A stretch of 44,562 nt of DNA from JADKCL01 sp031424495 (GTDB taxonomy: Bacteria > Bacteroidota > Bacteroidia > J057 > JADKCL01): assembly GCA_031424495.1 (NCBI GenBank), contig JANPHP010000509.1:1-44562 (forward strand), read 5' to 3'. Positions 14,805-23,120 of the stretch are shown one piece after another (the stretch's first letter is position 1; each line of letters starts with the position of its first letter). Position numbers and translations under genes: made by a program. Under the pieces are notes generated by a model. It saw nothing but the letters and a program-made list of their open reading frames with translations. It did not search any database and had not been told where the DNA came from.

Positions 14805-15639
14805 AATATTTGAGGAAATTAAATTTGTGCCTACTCTTTTATCGGATTTTCGGCATTCTCCAAGCATATCTTTACAGTAGCACAAGGCCACAAGTGCGCA
14901 GCAATCTTATTCACGAACTCGTAGCGAGTCTTGACGGCCATTTCCATGTTTAGGAAGTGCAATCGACAGGTAGCCCGGTGCAAGGTATTTGCAGCGGATT
15001 CGTTCAATAAATGTCCTTCCTTTGCTGAAATGCGCAACAGATGCTGCTTTCCCAGTGAAGGCCTTTCAGATCATAATATTGTTATTCAATTCTGATCCCA
15101 CTGCAAGGCAATGGTGCATTTCGGCAATGGCAAACCCTCACAGTTTCCTAGAGGAATCGCTGTATCTAAATTTGGTGTGTAGCGCTGCGCGTTTGCAGCA
15201 AGATCTCTTCAATTATTGGGGCAATGTCCGTCTAATTAACGTTCAACATCCCTTTTGAGTCGGTAATAAAAGAAAAATCTGTCTTGTCATCTTCTCGGGC
15301 AAATTTTGAAAACCAGCAATAACCATCGATTGCAATGCCGAATATCAATAAGAAGAACTGCAATGCGTTGGGGGGAAACTCGGCGAATGCAAACTTACGA
15401 TCATGAAGCAATATAATAACATATCGCAAAATATCAAAATTATTTTGATATTTTTTTGTGATATGACAAAAATACCTTTTGAGACAATCTAATCGTAAAC
15501 ATAAAACTTACGATCCTTTGCATTTGTACACAATAAATTGACAACAGGCAATGATTGCATTCCAGTGACGCAATCCGTTGACCTATTATTGTGCTTCATT
15601 GAGCATCGTCCAGTGATCGGCGAATTTTCACAGCCAAGC
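14805..15639. other. 835-base spacer without a supportable gene
   Basis: The short open frames here lack family features and good starts. The right half is AT-rich and contains one long palindrome (15428-15454). Confidence 0.7.
15428..15454. repeat. AT-rich perfect palindrome
   Basis: AAAATATCAAAA and TTTTGATATTTT form 12-base arms around TTA, followed by more T. It could be a weak bidirectional terminator or a regulator binding site. It lies about 190 bases beyond the stop of the 15640-17283 gene. Confidence 0.5.
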
Positions 15640-17283
15640 TCAATCCTCTACCCGTCTGATTGTGTACCACACGGTAAAGACATCGTTCTGCTCAGTGTTT
15701 GCCCCCGGGCAAGGTTCGATCTCGCTCTCGCCGCCATAGGAGTGCGAGACGACGCGCAGCAAGTCGGGCAGGGTGTCGGACTTGTAGAAGTCGTGTACCT
15801 CCCCGATCAAGTCGTCGAGGCAGCCGTGCAAGCCGAAGGGCGTCGCGGGCCAGAGGTGTTTGTGAAGCGCCTTTTTGGAAGGCTTGTCGCAGGGCATGTC
15901 AGGATTGAGCAGTTGCCCATAGACCCGACTGATGCCATCGCTTTCCCATCCGCCGACATGCACCCGAAATACTTGCCCGGTCGGAGGATAGATCTTGAAT
16001 GCGCGATCGACTTTCCATTCTCTTTTGTAAGTCTTGGCCTCACCGTCGCGAAAAATGTCGTCGCCATCGATGAATTCATTGAGGCACAGGTATTGGCCGC
16101 CTGCCTCCAGCCAAATGACTTTTTCGGGACGGCTGCTTACATCCTTGCGCTGATGGAAATGGATCTTTTCAAAATGAACCTCGTAACAAGGCCCCTTGGG
16201 GTCGGTCGGTTCATCAAGATCGTTTTCCCACCAGCAATAGACCGTGCGGGCCAAGACAGCCTCGTCGGATTGCTGCCGCCATGGGATCGTGATGCGCAGG
16301 GATTGCTCCAGCCGCTCGACTTGGATCGGTCCTTGATAGGTGTCGCCTTTGCGGTTCTCGACCCGCCACTTGAGTTGGGTCGGCACACGTTGCGGCCCCG
16401 AATCGGTGCGTCGTGGCAACTTGGCGGGATCGATCGGCACCTCAAACTGATAGTCACGGCCGCTCATGGGAGTCTTGCGCACAAAATCGCTCGCCCCTTC
16501 ACGGTTGTTGTACAGCGCACCGCCGTCGCCGCTGGCAAACAGATCGATTTCGAAGGCCATTACGCTGTCTGTGCCAGCGGTCGTGCGTGGCACGTAGGCC
16601 CGCATGGCGCGCCGCGTCGCACACAGGCGCAGCGGATGCAGCTCTGTGCGGGCAGGCGGGTGCCCGCGGTCCCATACCCATACGCCCTCGCAATGCACCC
16701 AGTCGCCCATGCTCGGCCAATTCCAAATGATGTCGTGCCGCTCATGCCCGGCACTGAAGAAGCCACAACTCTGCCCCCGACGATTGGCCTCGGCGCAGGG
16801 GTTGTCGTCGCTGTCGATCGCCAAGCCCGACTCCCACTCCACATGCAGGTTGCGGTCGATGAGCGTGTCGGCATGCCCTGTAGGATGGTCGATTTCGTAT
16901 CCCGTGTAGATGCGTCGTGCAAGCAGCCTGCGGTAAGCGCTGTCGGGCCAGACATTGAACCCAAAGTCGTGGGTATAGTGGTAGGCCGAAAAGTCCTCCT
17001 GAGAAACGTGTGTGCCTGTATAAGTGGAGTCATAAGGCACGACAATGCCCTCTACGGCCTCCGTATGGCTCCAATCCACGACAGGTGTCCACTCTGGCAA
17101 CAGTAGGCTGATGTCGTAGATCTTGCGAATGAAAAGCACTTTGACGGTGTCGTAGCAGTTGTGACAGCCTCGGTCGGCAGTATTGCTGAATGGAAAATCG
17201 GGCACCTTTACTTGAGCAGACAATTCGCCTGCGGCAAACAGGACAAGGCATAGGAAACAAAAGCGACTTAGAAAGCCCTGCAT
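15640..17283 (-). CDS. Secreted protein of unknown function, Trp/His/Cys-rich
   Basis: A 547-residue protein with a clear signal peptide (about 1-24, ending E-L-S-A-Q) and no T9SS tail that I can see. I do not recognise the family. The mature protein is rich in Trp, His, Cys and acidic residues. Its most striking stretch is W-N-W-P followed by G-D-W-V-H-C-E-G and then W-D-R-G-H-P-P-A-R-T-E-L-H-P, which has the look of a metal or active site and may be a family signature. A beta-rich middle part (L-K-W-R-V-E-N and L-R-I-T-I-P-W) and a C-terminal part with H-S-Y-G-G-E-S follow. An upstream in-frame start at 17364 exists, but the signal peptide begins at 17283. It stands alone. The signal peptide is seen; everything about function is open. 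Confidence 0.7.
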   Translation of the reverse strand: MQGFLSRFCFLCLVLFAAGELSAQVKVPDFPFSNTADRGCHNCYDTVKVLFIRKIYDISLLLPEWTPVVDWSHTEAVEGIVVPYDSTYTGTHVSQEDFSAYHYTHDFGFNVWPDSAYRRLLARRIYTGYEIDHPTGHADTLIDRNLHVEWESGLAIDSDDNPCAEANRRGQSCGFFSAGHERHDIIWNWPSMGDWVHCEGVWVWDRGHPPARTELHPLRLCATRRAMRAYVPRTTAGTDSVMAFEIDLFASGDGGALYNNREGASDFVRKTPMSGRDYQFEVPIDPAKLPRRTDSGPQRVPTQLKWRVENRKGDTYQGPIQVERLEQSLRITIPWRQQSDEAVLARTVYCWWENDLDEPTDPKGPCYEVHFEKIHFHQRKDVSSRPEKVIWLEAGGQYLCLNEFIDGDDIFRDGEAKTYKREWKVDRAFKIYPPTGQVFRVHVGGWESDGISRVYGQLLNPDMPCDKPSKKALHKHLWPATPFGLHGCLDDLIGEVHDFYKSDTLPDLLRVVSHSYGGESEIEPCPGANTEQNDVFTVWYTIRRVED

Positions 17284-17487
17284 GGAGATGATCAATCGGT
17301 TTGAGGCACATTGCATGGGCCACAAGTTACGAAAAACGGCCATGCGACCACTGATAGGATGCATTTTGAGGAGGAGAATGCGGCGGCGAACCCAGCTACA
17401 GGCGATCGAAGCCTAGCGTCGTTCAGGCCAAGCGTTTAAAATCGAAGTCGAAACACGAAATTTTTCGGTAGGAATCCCAAGGTTTCG

Positions 17488-17495
17488 TATTTTCG
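17488..17495 (+). promoter_or_regulatory. Promoter (TATTTTCG) of the Gre-like gene
   Basis: TATTTTCG differs from TAnnTTTG by one base. A TTTTTCGG box lies about 20 bases upstream at 17461-17468, in the -33 position. The start codon is 30 bases downstream. Confidence 0.45.
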
Positions 17496-17524
17496 CGGCT
17501 TACATTAATTTCAGTAGAGTTAGA

Positions 17525-17980
17525 ATGGCTTCAATTGAACTGAAGAAAGAGATTTTGGACAAGTGCCTCGCCCATGTCGATGACCTGATCGAGGCAGTTT
17601 CCACGGCCATGCGCGACGCCCAGGAGGCCGCCGAAGAGGGGGCATCCAGCGGGGCAGACGAAATGGACGCGAGCCGTGCAATGGCCGAAATCGAAAAGGA
17701 AAAAGGCGCAAGCCAACTGGCAGAGGCCATGAAGACCAAGGACGCTCTCGGGCGTGTGCGGATCGACAAAGCCTATGACACGGTGCAGGTCGGTGCAGTG
17801 GTTTCCACCACGAACGGCGACTTTTTCGTGGCAGCGCCCACGGGCAAGATCGCGGTGAATGGCAAGGAGTACTTCACGATTTCGCCGTTTTCACCGATCG
17901 CCAAGGAAATGAACGGCCTCAAAGCTGGAGACACATTCCAGATCAACGGCCGCAAGTTTGAGATCAAAAGTGTGATCTGA
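17525..17980 (+). CDS. GreA/GreB-like C-terminal domain protein
   Basis: A 151-residue cytoplasmic protein. Residues about 5-70 are a charged helical region resembling the coiled-coil arm of Gre factors. Residues about 85-151 resemble the GreA/GreB C-terminal FKBP-like domain (V-Q-V-G-A-V-V, S-P-F-S-P-I-A-K, G-D-T-F-Q-I-N-G). Gre factors enter the RNA polymerase secondary channel and rescue backtracked complexes. Bacteroidota homologues of this short type are, as I recall, sometimes labelled 3-oxoacyl-ACP synthase, which the sequence does not support. It is monocistronic, with a promoter upstream and a terminator downstream. The exact role at RNA polymerase is inferred. Confidence 0.7.
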   Translation: MASIELKKEILDKCLAHVDDLIEAVSTAMRDAQEAAEEGASSGADEMDASRAMAEIEKEKGASQLAEAMKTKDALGRVRIDKAYDTVQVGAVVSTTNGDFFVAAPTGKIAVNGKEYFTISPFSPIAKEMNGLKAGDTFQINGRKFEIKSVI

Positions 17981-18017
17981 GCCTAGCGCTAGGGTTGCCT
18001 TTTTGTAAGATATTGAG

Positions 18018-18057
18018 AACCATCCGCCGATTGAATCGGCGGATGGTTTGATTTTTT
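18018..18057 (+). terminator. Rho-independent terminator after the Gre-like gene
   Basis: AACCATCCGCCGATT and AATCGGCGGATGGTT give a near-perfect 14-15-base stem around a minimal loop, followed by TGATTTTTT. It begins 38 bases after the stop codon. Confidence 0.88.
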
Positions 18058-18149
18058 GGGTAGCGCTGTGCGATTGCATGAATGCGCAGAGGAATACTGA
18101 ACGGCAGTGCCAGCGGCATCACGCCGATCGCTAGATTGCCTTCCTATTT

Positions 18150-18713
18150 CTACTTGATCTTGGTGTAAACGATGTCCATTTGCTTGGCTTCATCTCCGTT
18201 TTCCATGACCATAAACATCTCCATGCTGTGTTTTTGGTCGCTTTGGACAGTATAGATCATTTTGTAACGCTGATCAGCACCTCCCATCACGTCGGGATAT
18301 GTGGCGACGATCGTGATGACATTTCCCTTGCGCTGCCCCTCCCCGATCATGAAGCCCGTACCCATGTTGTCGATCCAAAAGGTGCGGTATTTTTTGAGGA
18401 GGTTGTCATAACCAAAGGTGTTTTTGCCTGCGAAGGGCATCCCCAATGCAGTACCTTTCATGCTTTCCTCCAAATAGCGGTCACCTAAAATCATGCTTTT
18501 GGAAGCAGAACCCTCCATCACATCCGTTTTGCCCTCTTCCATATAGCTGGTTTGCACGCATTTCCACTCCCCCTCCATCCGTTTCAAAAACGCGTGCTGC
18601 TCACCGGGGGTAATGGCCGCCATCCAAAGATCATTGGCATCGGCCGTCTGGGCATGAACCATTCCCAAGGTCAAAAGGCTCAGCAAAAAAAGTAAAGTGA
18701 TCGTCGTTTTCAT
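18150..18713 (-). CDS. DUF1579 family secreted protein
   Basis: A 187-residue protein with a signal peptide (1-21, ending V-H-A-Q). The mature part matches DUF1579, a lipocalin-like beta-barrel: G-E-W-K-C, I-L-G-D-R-Y-L-E, G-M-P-F-A-G-K, F-G-Y-D-N and W-I-D-N-M-G-T-G. Members are found in the periplasm and have no assigned ligand or activity. It is transcribed towards the terminator at 18018-18057 and appears to be monocistronic. Confidence 0.87.
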   Translation of the reverse strand: MKTTITLLFLLSLLTLGMVHAQTADANDLWMAAITPGEQHAFLKRMEGEWKCVQTSYMEEGKTDVMEGSASKSMILGDRYLEESMKGTALGMPFAGKNTFGYDNLLKKYRTFWIDNMGTGFMIGEGQRKGNVITIVATYPDVMGGADQRYKMIYTVQSDQKHSMEMFMVMENGDEAKQMDIVYTKIK

Positions 18714-18754
18714 CGTATCGGGTTTTGATTACTCAAGATAGCAAAAATCTAGAC

Positions 18755-19279
18755 TCAGGAACTGATCCCGAAGTGCAAAATGTACAGCCTTTCATCCGTC
18801 TCAAATAGGATGTCTTCTGAGCCATGGTCACCGCATAAGGTATACAAGGCGCCGTTGTCCTCTGCCACATGCATCGCCACGAGGCCCGATTGCTCCACCT
18901 TATTCATGACGAGGACTTGAAATGCTTCCCATAGCGGCCAAAAAGCCCTCGTGATTTCGGGATGGGTATAAAAGAGTGAAACAAATTGGCACCAAAACAG
19001 GCCACGCTCCCAAACCATTTCCCAACCACCTTGCCAAGGATTGATTTGGAGCTTTTTATATTCGTCATTGGGGTTGAAATGATGCCACTTTTGGGGTGGA
19101 TCCGCTTTTTCGAAACTTGCTTTTGCTATCCTTTCGAGTAAATCATAGAGGCAGTCAAATGCCGATAAACGCTGCGGATTGGCAATCTCTACCCAGCAAA
19201 ACATGCCGCCTTGATTCACCGTTTCTGCTTGTAAACGCGTCAGTAAAGCGTTGATCTCCAAGGACGATTCACTTTGCAT
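18755..19279 (-). CDS. Conserved-looking protein of unknown function coupled to the permease
   Basis: A 174-residue cytoplasmic protein that I do not recognise. It has a helical, acidic N-terminus, a Trp-rich middle (P-W-Q-G-G-W-E-M-V-W-E and F-W-P-L-W-E-A-F), and a C-terminal part with V-A-E-D-N-G-A-L-Y and D-E-R-L-Y-I-L-H-F. Its ATG lies inside the last codons of the NCS1 permease gene (11-base overlap in another frame), so translation is probably coupled. This suggests it works with the transporter or its substrate. Amino-acid composition and the overlap support a real gene; the function is unknown. Confidence 0.65.
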   Translation of the reverse strand: MQSESSLEINALLTRLQAETVNQGGMFCWVEIANPQRLSAFDCLYDLLERIAKASFEKADPPQKWHHFNPNDEYKKLQINPWQGGWEMVWERGLFWCQFVSLFYTHPEITRAFWPLWEAFQVLVMNKVEQSGLVAMHVAEDNGALYTLCGDHGSEDILFETDERLYILHFGISS

Positions 19280-21005
19280 GCGCAGTTACCGATGGCCTTT
19301 TCATTGCCAAGACATACACCAAAAAGGCCACTCCGAATCCAGTGAACCAGCTCAATTTGTACAGGAAATCAAGGGCTGGAACAAAATAACCGATCAAGGC
19401 CACGATCACACCGAGCCCAAGTGCCAACAGTGCAACCGGATTGAATCCGCTGGAATAGGTATAGGCGCCTTGCAATTTGAAGAGCTCTGCAAGTTGCAAG
19501 TCTTTTTTGCGCACGACATAGTAGTCGGCGATCATGATGCCGAGCACGGGGCCGAGCAATCCACTCACGAAAACGAGTGCGGGCGTGATTTCATTCATGA
19601 GCATCCATGGGCAGATCACGATACCGACGATGCCCGTGATGGTGCCGCCGGTTTTGAAATTGATGCGCTTGGGACTCAGGTTGCTGAAGGCATTTGCGGG
19701 AGCGATCACGTTGGCGGCGATGTTGGTGCTCAGGGTGGCGATGAGCATCATGATCTGCGCGACGATCACAACGATGGGATTTTCAAAGCGGGACAGCAAA
19801 GAAACGGGATCCCAGGGGGCATCGTCAGCGACAAGTACGTCTTTGAAATTCACGACGGCGGCACAGGTCACAAAGATGCCGACAAAGCTGTAGAGCATCA
19901 TGGTGCCCGGTAACCCGAGAAATTGGCCACGCACCTGGGCGCGTTGCGTCTTGGTGTAGCGCGTGATGTCGGCGATGCTCAGCGACATGGTCGCCCAGAA
20001 ACCGACCATGCCGGTGAAAGCCAGAAGGTAGGTCCAGAGCATGCTGTCCGATTCTGCATGAACGTTTGGCTTGATAGAAACCTCCACGGGCCTCGACATC
20101 AGCACCTTGTCGCCCTCACCGTGGGCACGCAAGACCACTTTGGCCTTGGAAAAATCGGATGCCATCAGGTGTCGCAGTTGCAAGTCATCGTGGACGATTT
20201 CTGCTGCATTGGCCGCAATCGGCATCCATGCACTCAATTCGCCTGAGCCATAATCGACTTGATAGGCTTCTGCCTTGTTGCGACCGGCCACATCGCGAAT
20301 GGGATGAATGACGATGCCCCGTTCTGGACTGAATTCCACCGATGCCCGCTCCAACTGCTTGCTCTGATCGAGCACGATGCCAAATCCGCCAGCAGTGGTG
20401 GTGCCCCAAATGATGAGTGCTAGACCCATCACGATCAGGATGGGCGCGCTATACTCCTCCAGCCATTTGATACTTTCGGTGCCCTTCCAGACAAAAAACA
20501 TATTGATCAACCAAAAGGCCGAAAACCCGCCGAATTCACCCAAATTGAGGCCATTGGGATTGGCGTCTACGCCGCCCGTTGCCGCATTCCAGATCGCGTA
20601 GCAAGCGAGTCCGCCGAGCCATGTTTGGATGCCGAACCAGCCGCAGGCGACGATGGCCCTGAGAATCGCCGGCAAGTGGATGCCATGAATGCCAAATGCA
20701 GAGCGGCCCAAGACTGGGAACGGGATGCCGTATTTCACGCCAGCATGTCCGTTGAGCACCATGGGAATGGTGATCACAAGGTTTGCCAGGCCGATCACGA
20801 TGAGCGAAGCGTACCAACTCATGCCCGCCTTGATCATGAAGGCGGCCATCATATAGGTGGGGATGCAGACCGCCATTCCCACCCACACGAAGGCGAGATG
20901 CCAAGTGTTCCAAGTGCGTTTTTCGGCGGGAACAGGCGACAGGTCGTCGCTGTAGAGCGGCGAAGCCGAGACATCTTCTTGCAGGGTGACAAATTCTTCT
21001 TGCAT
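19269..21005 (-). CDS. NCS1 family nucleobase/hydantoin permease with large internal insertion
   Basis: A 578-residue inner-membrane transporter of the nucleobase:cation symporter-1 family (cytosine, uracil, allantoin and hydantoin permeases). Family marks are W-N-T-W-H-L-A-F-V-W-V-G-M near the first helix, G-W-F-G-I-Q-T-W-L-G-G in helix 3, and S-I-A-D-I-T-R-Y with R-G-Q-F-L-G-L-P around helices 7-8. About 12 membrane helices can be read. Unusually, about 105 hydrophilic residues (roughly 210-320) are inserted between helix 6 and helix 7, where relatives have a short loop. The nearby aminotransferase and semialdehyde dehydrogenase suggest uptake of a pyrimidine or beta-amino-acid precursor. 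Substrate is inferred only from context. Confidence 0.88.
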   Translation of the reverse strand: MQEEFVTLQEDVSASPLYSDDLSPVPAEKRTWNTWHLAFVWVGMAVCIPTYMMAAFMIKAGMSWYASLIVIGLANLVITIPMVLNGHAGVKYGIPFPVLGRSAFGIHGIHLPAILRAIVACGWFGIQTWLGGLACYAIWNAATGGVDANPNGLNLGEFGGFSAFWLINMFFVWKGTESIKWLEEYSAPILIVMGLALIIWGTTTAGGFGIVLDQSKQLERASVEFSPERGIVIHPIRDVAGRNKAEAYQVDYGSGELSAWMPIAANAAEIVHDDLQLRHLMASDFSKAKVVLRAHGEGDKVLMSRPVEVSIKPNVHAESDSMLWTYLLAFTGMVGFWATMSLSIADITRYTKTQRAQVRGQFLGLPGTMMLYSFVGIFVTCAAVVNFKDVLVADDAPWDPVSLLSRFENPIVVIVAQIMMLIATLSTNIAANVIAPANAFSNLSPKRINFKTGGTITGIVGIVICPWMLMNEITPALVFVSGLLGPVLGIMIADYYVVRKKDLQLAELFKLQGAYTYSSGFNPVALLALGLGVIVALIGYFVPALDFLYKLSWFTGFGVAFLVYVLAMKRPSVTAHAK

Positions 21006-21077
21006 GCTTTTGGGGAATGCGGGGGTTTTAATCCAGTTTCTGCTTCCTGCGCCGGAGGCGTAGATTCGATCACCCTA

Positions 21078-21097
21078 TCCCGCCCGATGGAGCGGGA
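21078..21097. repeat. Hairpin downstream of ferritin
   Basis: TCCCGC and GCGGGA are separated by eight bases, with a small GCC-gga-GGC hairpin nearby at about 21050. This kind of TCCCGC...GCGGGA element looks like a dispersed intergenic repeat. It may also end ferritin transcription, though no T-run follows. Confidence 0.45.
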
Positions 21098-21105
21098 CGC
21101 GTTCG

Positions 21106-21624
21106 TTATTCGCCTTTGCCAGTAGCAACGGGCTCAGCCTTGCGGTTTTTGAGCTCCTCGTTGAGCATGTACAAAGCCGTGCCGCTGTCACCGATCATGC
21201 GCAGTTTTTGGAGAATATGGCGCACCAAATCTTCCTCTTCAACTTGCTCGGTCACGAACCATTGCAAAAAGGATTGTGTTGCGAAATCGCCCAGCTCGAC
21301 AGCCTTTTTCATCAACAGATTGATGTTTTCAGTGACGTTCTGCTCGGCCCTGAGGGTGAATTCAAAAACCTCGACCAAGGTACCAAAATCCGTCTGTGGC
21401 TTGGGCAATGATTGCATAGTGATCTTGCCATCGATGCGGTGCAGGTAGTCAAACTGCTTCATGGCGTGGGCCATTTCCTCTTGCGCTTGAATCCTGAAAA
21501 AATTTGCAAACCCATCCAGGTTCTTGTCCTCAAAATAAGAACAAACAGCCAAATATTGCATTGCTGAGAACATTTCCCTGTGGAATTGTTCATTCAGCAG
21601 CGTTTCCATTTCTTTCTTCACCAT
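21106..21624 (-). CDS. ftnA: Non-haem ferritin
   Basis: A 172-residue ferritin of bacterial FtnA length. It has the four-helix ferroxidase pattern: E17 in H-R-E-M, Q-E-E-M-A-H (E50 and H53, the E-x-x-H ligands), E93 in R-A-E-Q-N and the later Q-V-E-E-E. It should assemble into a 24-subunit cytoplasmic shell that oxidises Fe(II) and stores iron. The ATG at 21624 is used; another ATG five codons on is possible. It lies between the permease and aminotransferase genes on the same strand but seems independent. The C-terminal Lys/Pro-rich tail is variable in the family. Confidence 0.93.
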   Translation of the reverse strand: MVKKEMETLLNEQFHREMFSAMQYLAVCSYFEDKNLDGFANFFRIQAQEEMAHAMKQFDYLHRIDGKITMQSLPKPQTDFGTLVEVFEFTLRAEQNVTENINLLMKKAVELGDFATQSFLQWFVTEQVEEEDLVRHILQKLRMIGDSGTALYMLNEELKNRKAEPVATGKGE

Positions 21625-21740
21625 AACATTTAATTAATTCTTTCTAATGGATAATTACGCGAGATCGGCTGCAATGTGCTTGTCGATCCAACTTCACAAG
21701 CTCCTGAAAATTGCAACCTTTATTCCTCAAGATTAGCTAA

Positions 21741-23093
21741 TCATCCAACATAATATTCATCAGCCACATCCAAAATTTTATCAATAATGTCCATGCCTTC
21801 ATCGGCCTCTGCTTCCGTGATGCACAGTGGAGGGGCAATGAACAGCCAATTCCAGCGAATGAATGTGAACATTCCGAGTTCGCGCATTTTTGCGGCCATG
21901 CGATTGGTGGCTTCCATTTGATGGGGAGCCGCGTTCCAAGGAGTAATCGGTTCTTTGGTGGCCCGATTCTTCACCAATTCCAGGCAGCCGAGCAGGCCTG
22001 TATTGCGCCAATCGCCGATTGACGGATGCTTTTCTGCCAGTTTGGCGACCTTAGCGTCGATGTAGCGGCCCATATGCGCAGCATTGGCGACGAGGTCCTC
22101 GTCTTCATAAATGCTCAAGACCTCTAGCGCGGCAGCCAATGAAACCGGATGAGCACTGTATGTGAGCCCAAGCGGTAACATTTTCTCATCAAAAGCAGCC
22201 GCAATTTTGTCGGAAACCAAGACGCCGCCAAGTGGCACGTAACCGCAGGTGAGGCCCTTGGCCATGCACAATAGGTCGGGCGCTACACCGTGGTGCTCCA
22301 CCGCAAACATCTTGCCTGTGCGTCCAAATCCGCTCATGACCTCGTCGTCGATGAGCAAAATGCCATGTTGGTCGCAAAGCTCTCGCACTGCTTTCCAGTA
22401 GCCGACGGGATATTTGATGCAACCCGAAGATCCGCTTTCGCCTTCCAGCATGATGGCCGCGATACTCGCAGGATTCTCCATTTTCACCACACGCTCCAAG
22501 TGCGCAAAGGCCATGCGCCCGCATTCCTCAGGCGAGCTAGTGCCCCATGGGCAACGGTAGAAATAGGGATTCTCAACATGGATAAAATTGGGTGCTTGTT
22601 GGCTGTCCATCGCAAACTTGCGGGGGTCGCCACCTGCAGCCATGGAGGCATAGGTCGCACCGTGGTAGCTCTGATAAAGCGTTACGATTTTGTGGCGTCC
22701 TGTATAAATCCGCGCCAATTTGATGGCATTCTCGACAGCCTCGGCACCGCCGAGCGTAAAGAAGGTTTTTTGCAAACCCGCTGGGGAGATTTCCGCCAGC
22801 TTCTTGCCGACCTTGCCCCTCACCTCCGAAACCATGCCCGGATGCACGAAACTCAAGGTTTCCATCTGCTTCGCGACCGCCGCAGCGACGCGCGGATGCC
22901 CATGCCCGATGTTCATGTTCATGAGCTGTGAGCTGAAATCGATGTAGCGCTTGCCATCATGGGCATACAAGTACACGCCTTTGGCGCGCTCGATGCTCAT
23001 GGGGTTGAGCCCACCCTGCTTGCTCCAGCTAAACAATGTATAATCAAGGCTTTCCTTGATGATTTGTGCTTGATCTTTCACGACGACTTCCAT
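21741..23093 (-). CDS. Class III (omega-amino acid) aminotransferase
   Basis: A 450-residue PLP enzyme of fold type I, class III. Motifs are G-G-A-E-A-V-E-N-A (115-123, cofactor phosphate site), Y-H-G-A-T (143-147), I-D-D-E-V-M-S-G-F-G-R-T-G (D250 pairs with the pyridine nitrogen) and M-A-K-G-L-T, where K279 is the Schiff-base lysine. The overall pattern is close to taurine-pyruvate or beta-alanine aminotransferases. Together with the acylating semialdehyde dehydrogenase at 23816-25282 it would convert a beta-amino acid to a semialdehyde and then to an acyl-CoA. A likely promoter (TACCTTCG) sits 53 bases upstream. Class is certain; the amino donor is inferred. Confidence 0.92.
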   Translation of the reverse strand: MEVVVKDQAQIIKESLDYTLFSWSKQGGLNPMSIERAKGVYLYAHDGKRYIDFSSQLMNMNIGHGHPRVAAAVAKQMETLSFVHPGMVSEVRGKVGKKLAEISPAGLQKTFFTLGGAEAVENAIKLARIYTGRHKIVTLYQSYHGATYASMAAGGDPRKFAMDSQQAPNFIHVENPYFYRCPWGTSSPEECGRMAFAHLERVVKMENPASIAAIMLEGESGSSGCIKYPVGYWKAVRELCDQHGILLIDDEVMSGFGRTGKMFAVEHHGVAPDLLCMAKGLTCGYVPLGGVLVSDKIAAAFDEKMLPLGLTYSAHPVSLAAALEVLSIYEDEDLVANAAHMGRYIDAKVAKLAEKHPSIGDWRNTGLLGCLELVKNRATKEPITPWNAAPHQMEATNRMAAKMRELGMFTFIRWNWLFIAPPLCITEAEADEGMDIIDKILDVADEYYVG

Positions 23094-23120
23094 CTTGAAT
23101 CGAGAATTTGGAAATAGAAA

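Noticed and set aside
14831..15429. Two short minus-strand frames (68 and 65 codons) in the spacer upstream of the adhesin
   Set aside because: No family, poor starts and no promoter; treated as non-coding.
17525..17980. 3-oxoacyl-ACP synthase annotation for the Gre-like protein
   Set aside because: It is far too short and has no thiolase-fold motif or catalytic Cys; Gre-like C-terminal features fit better.
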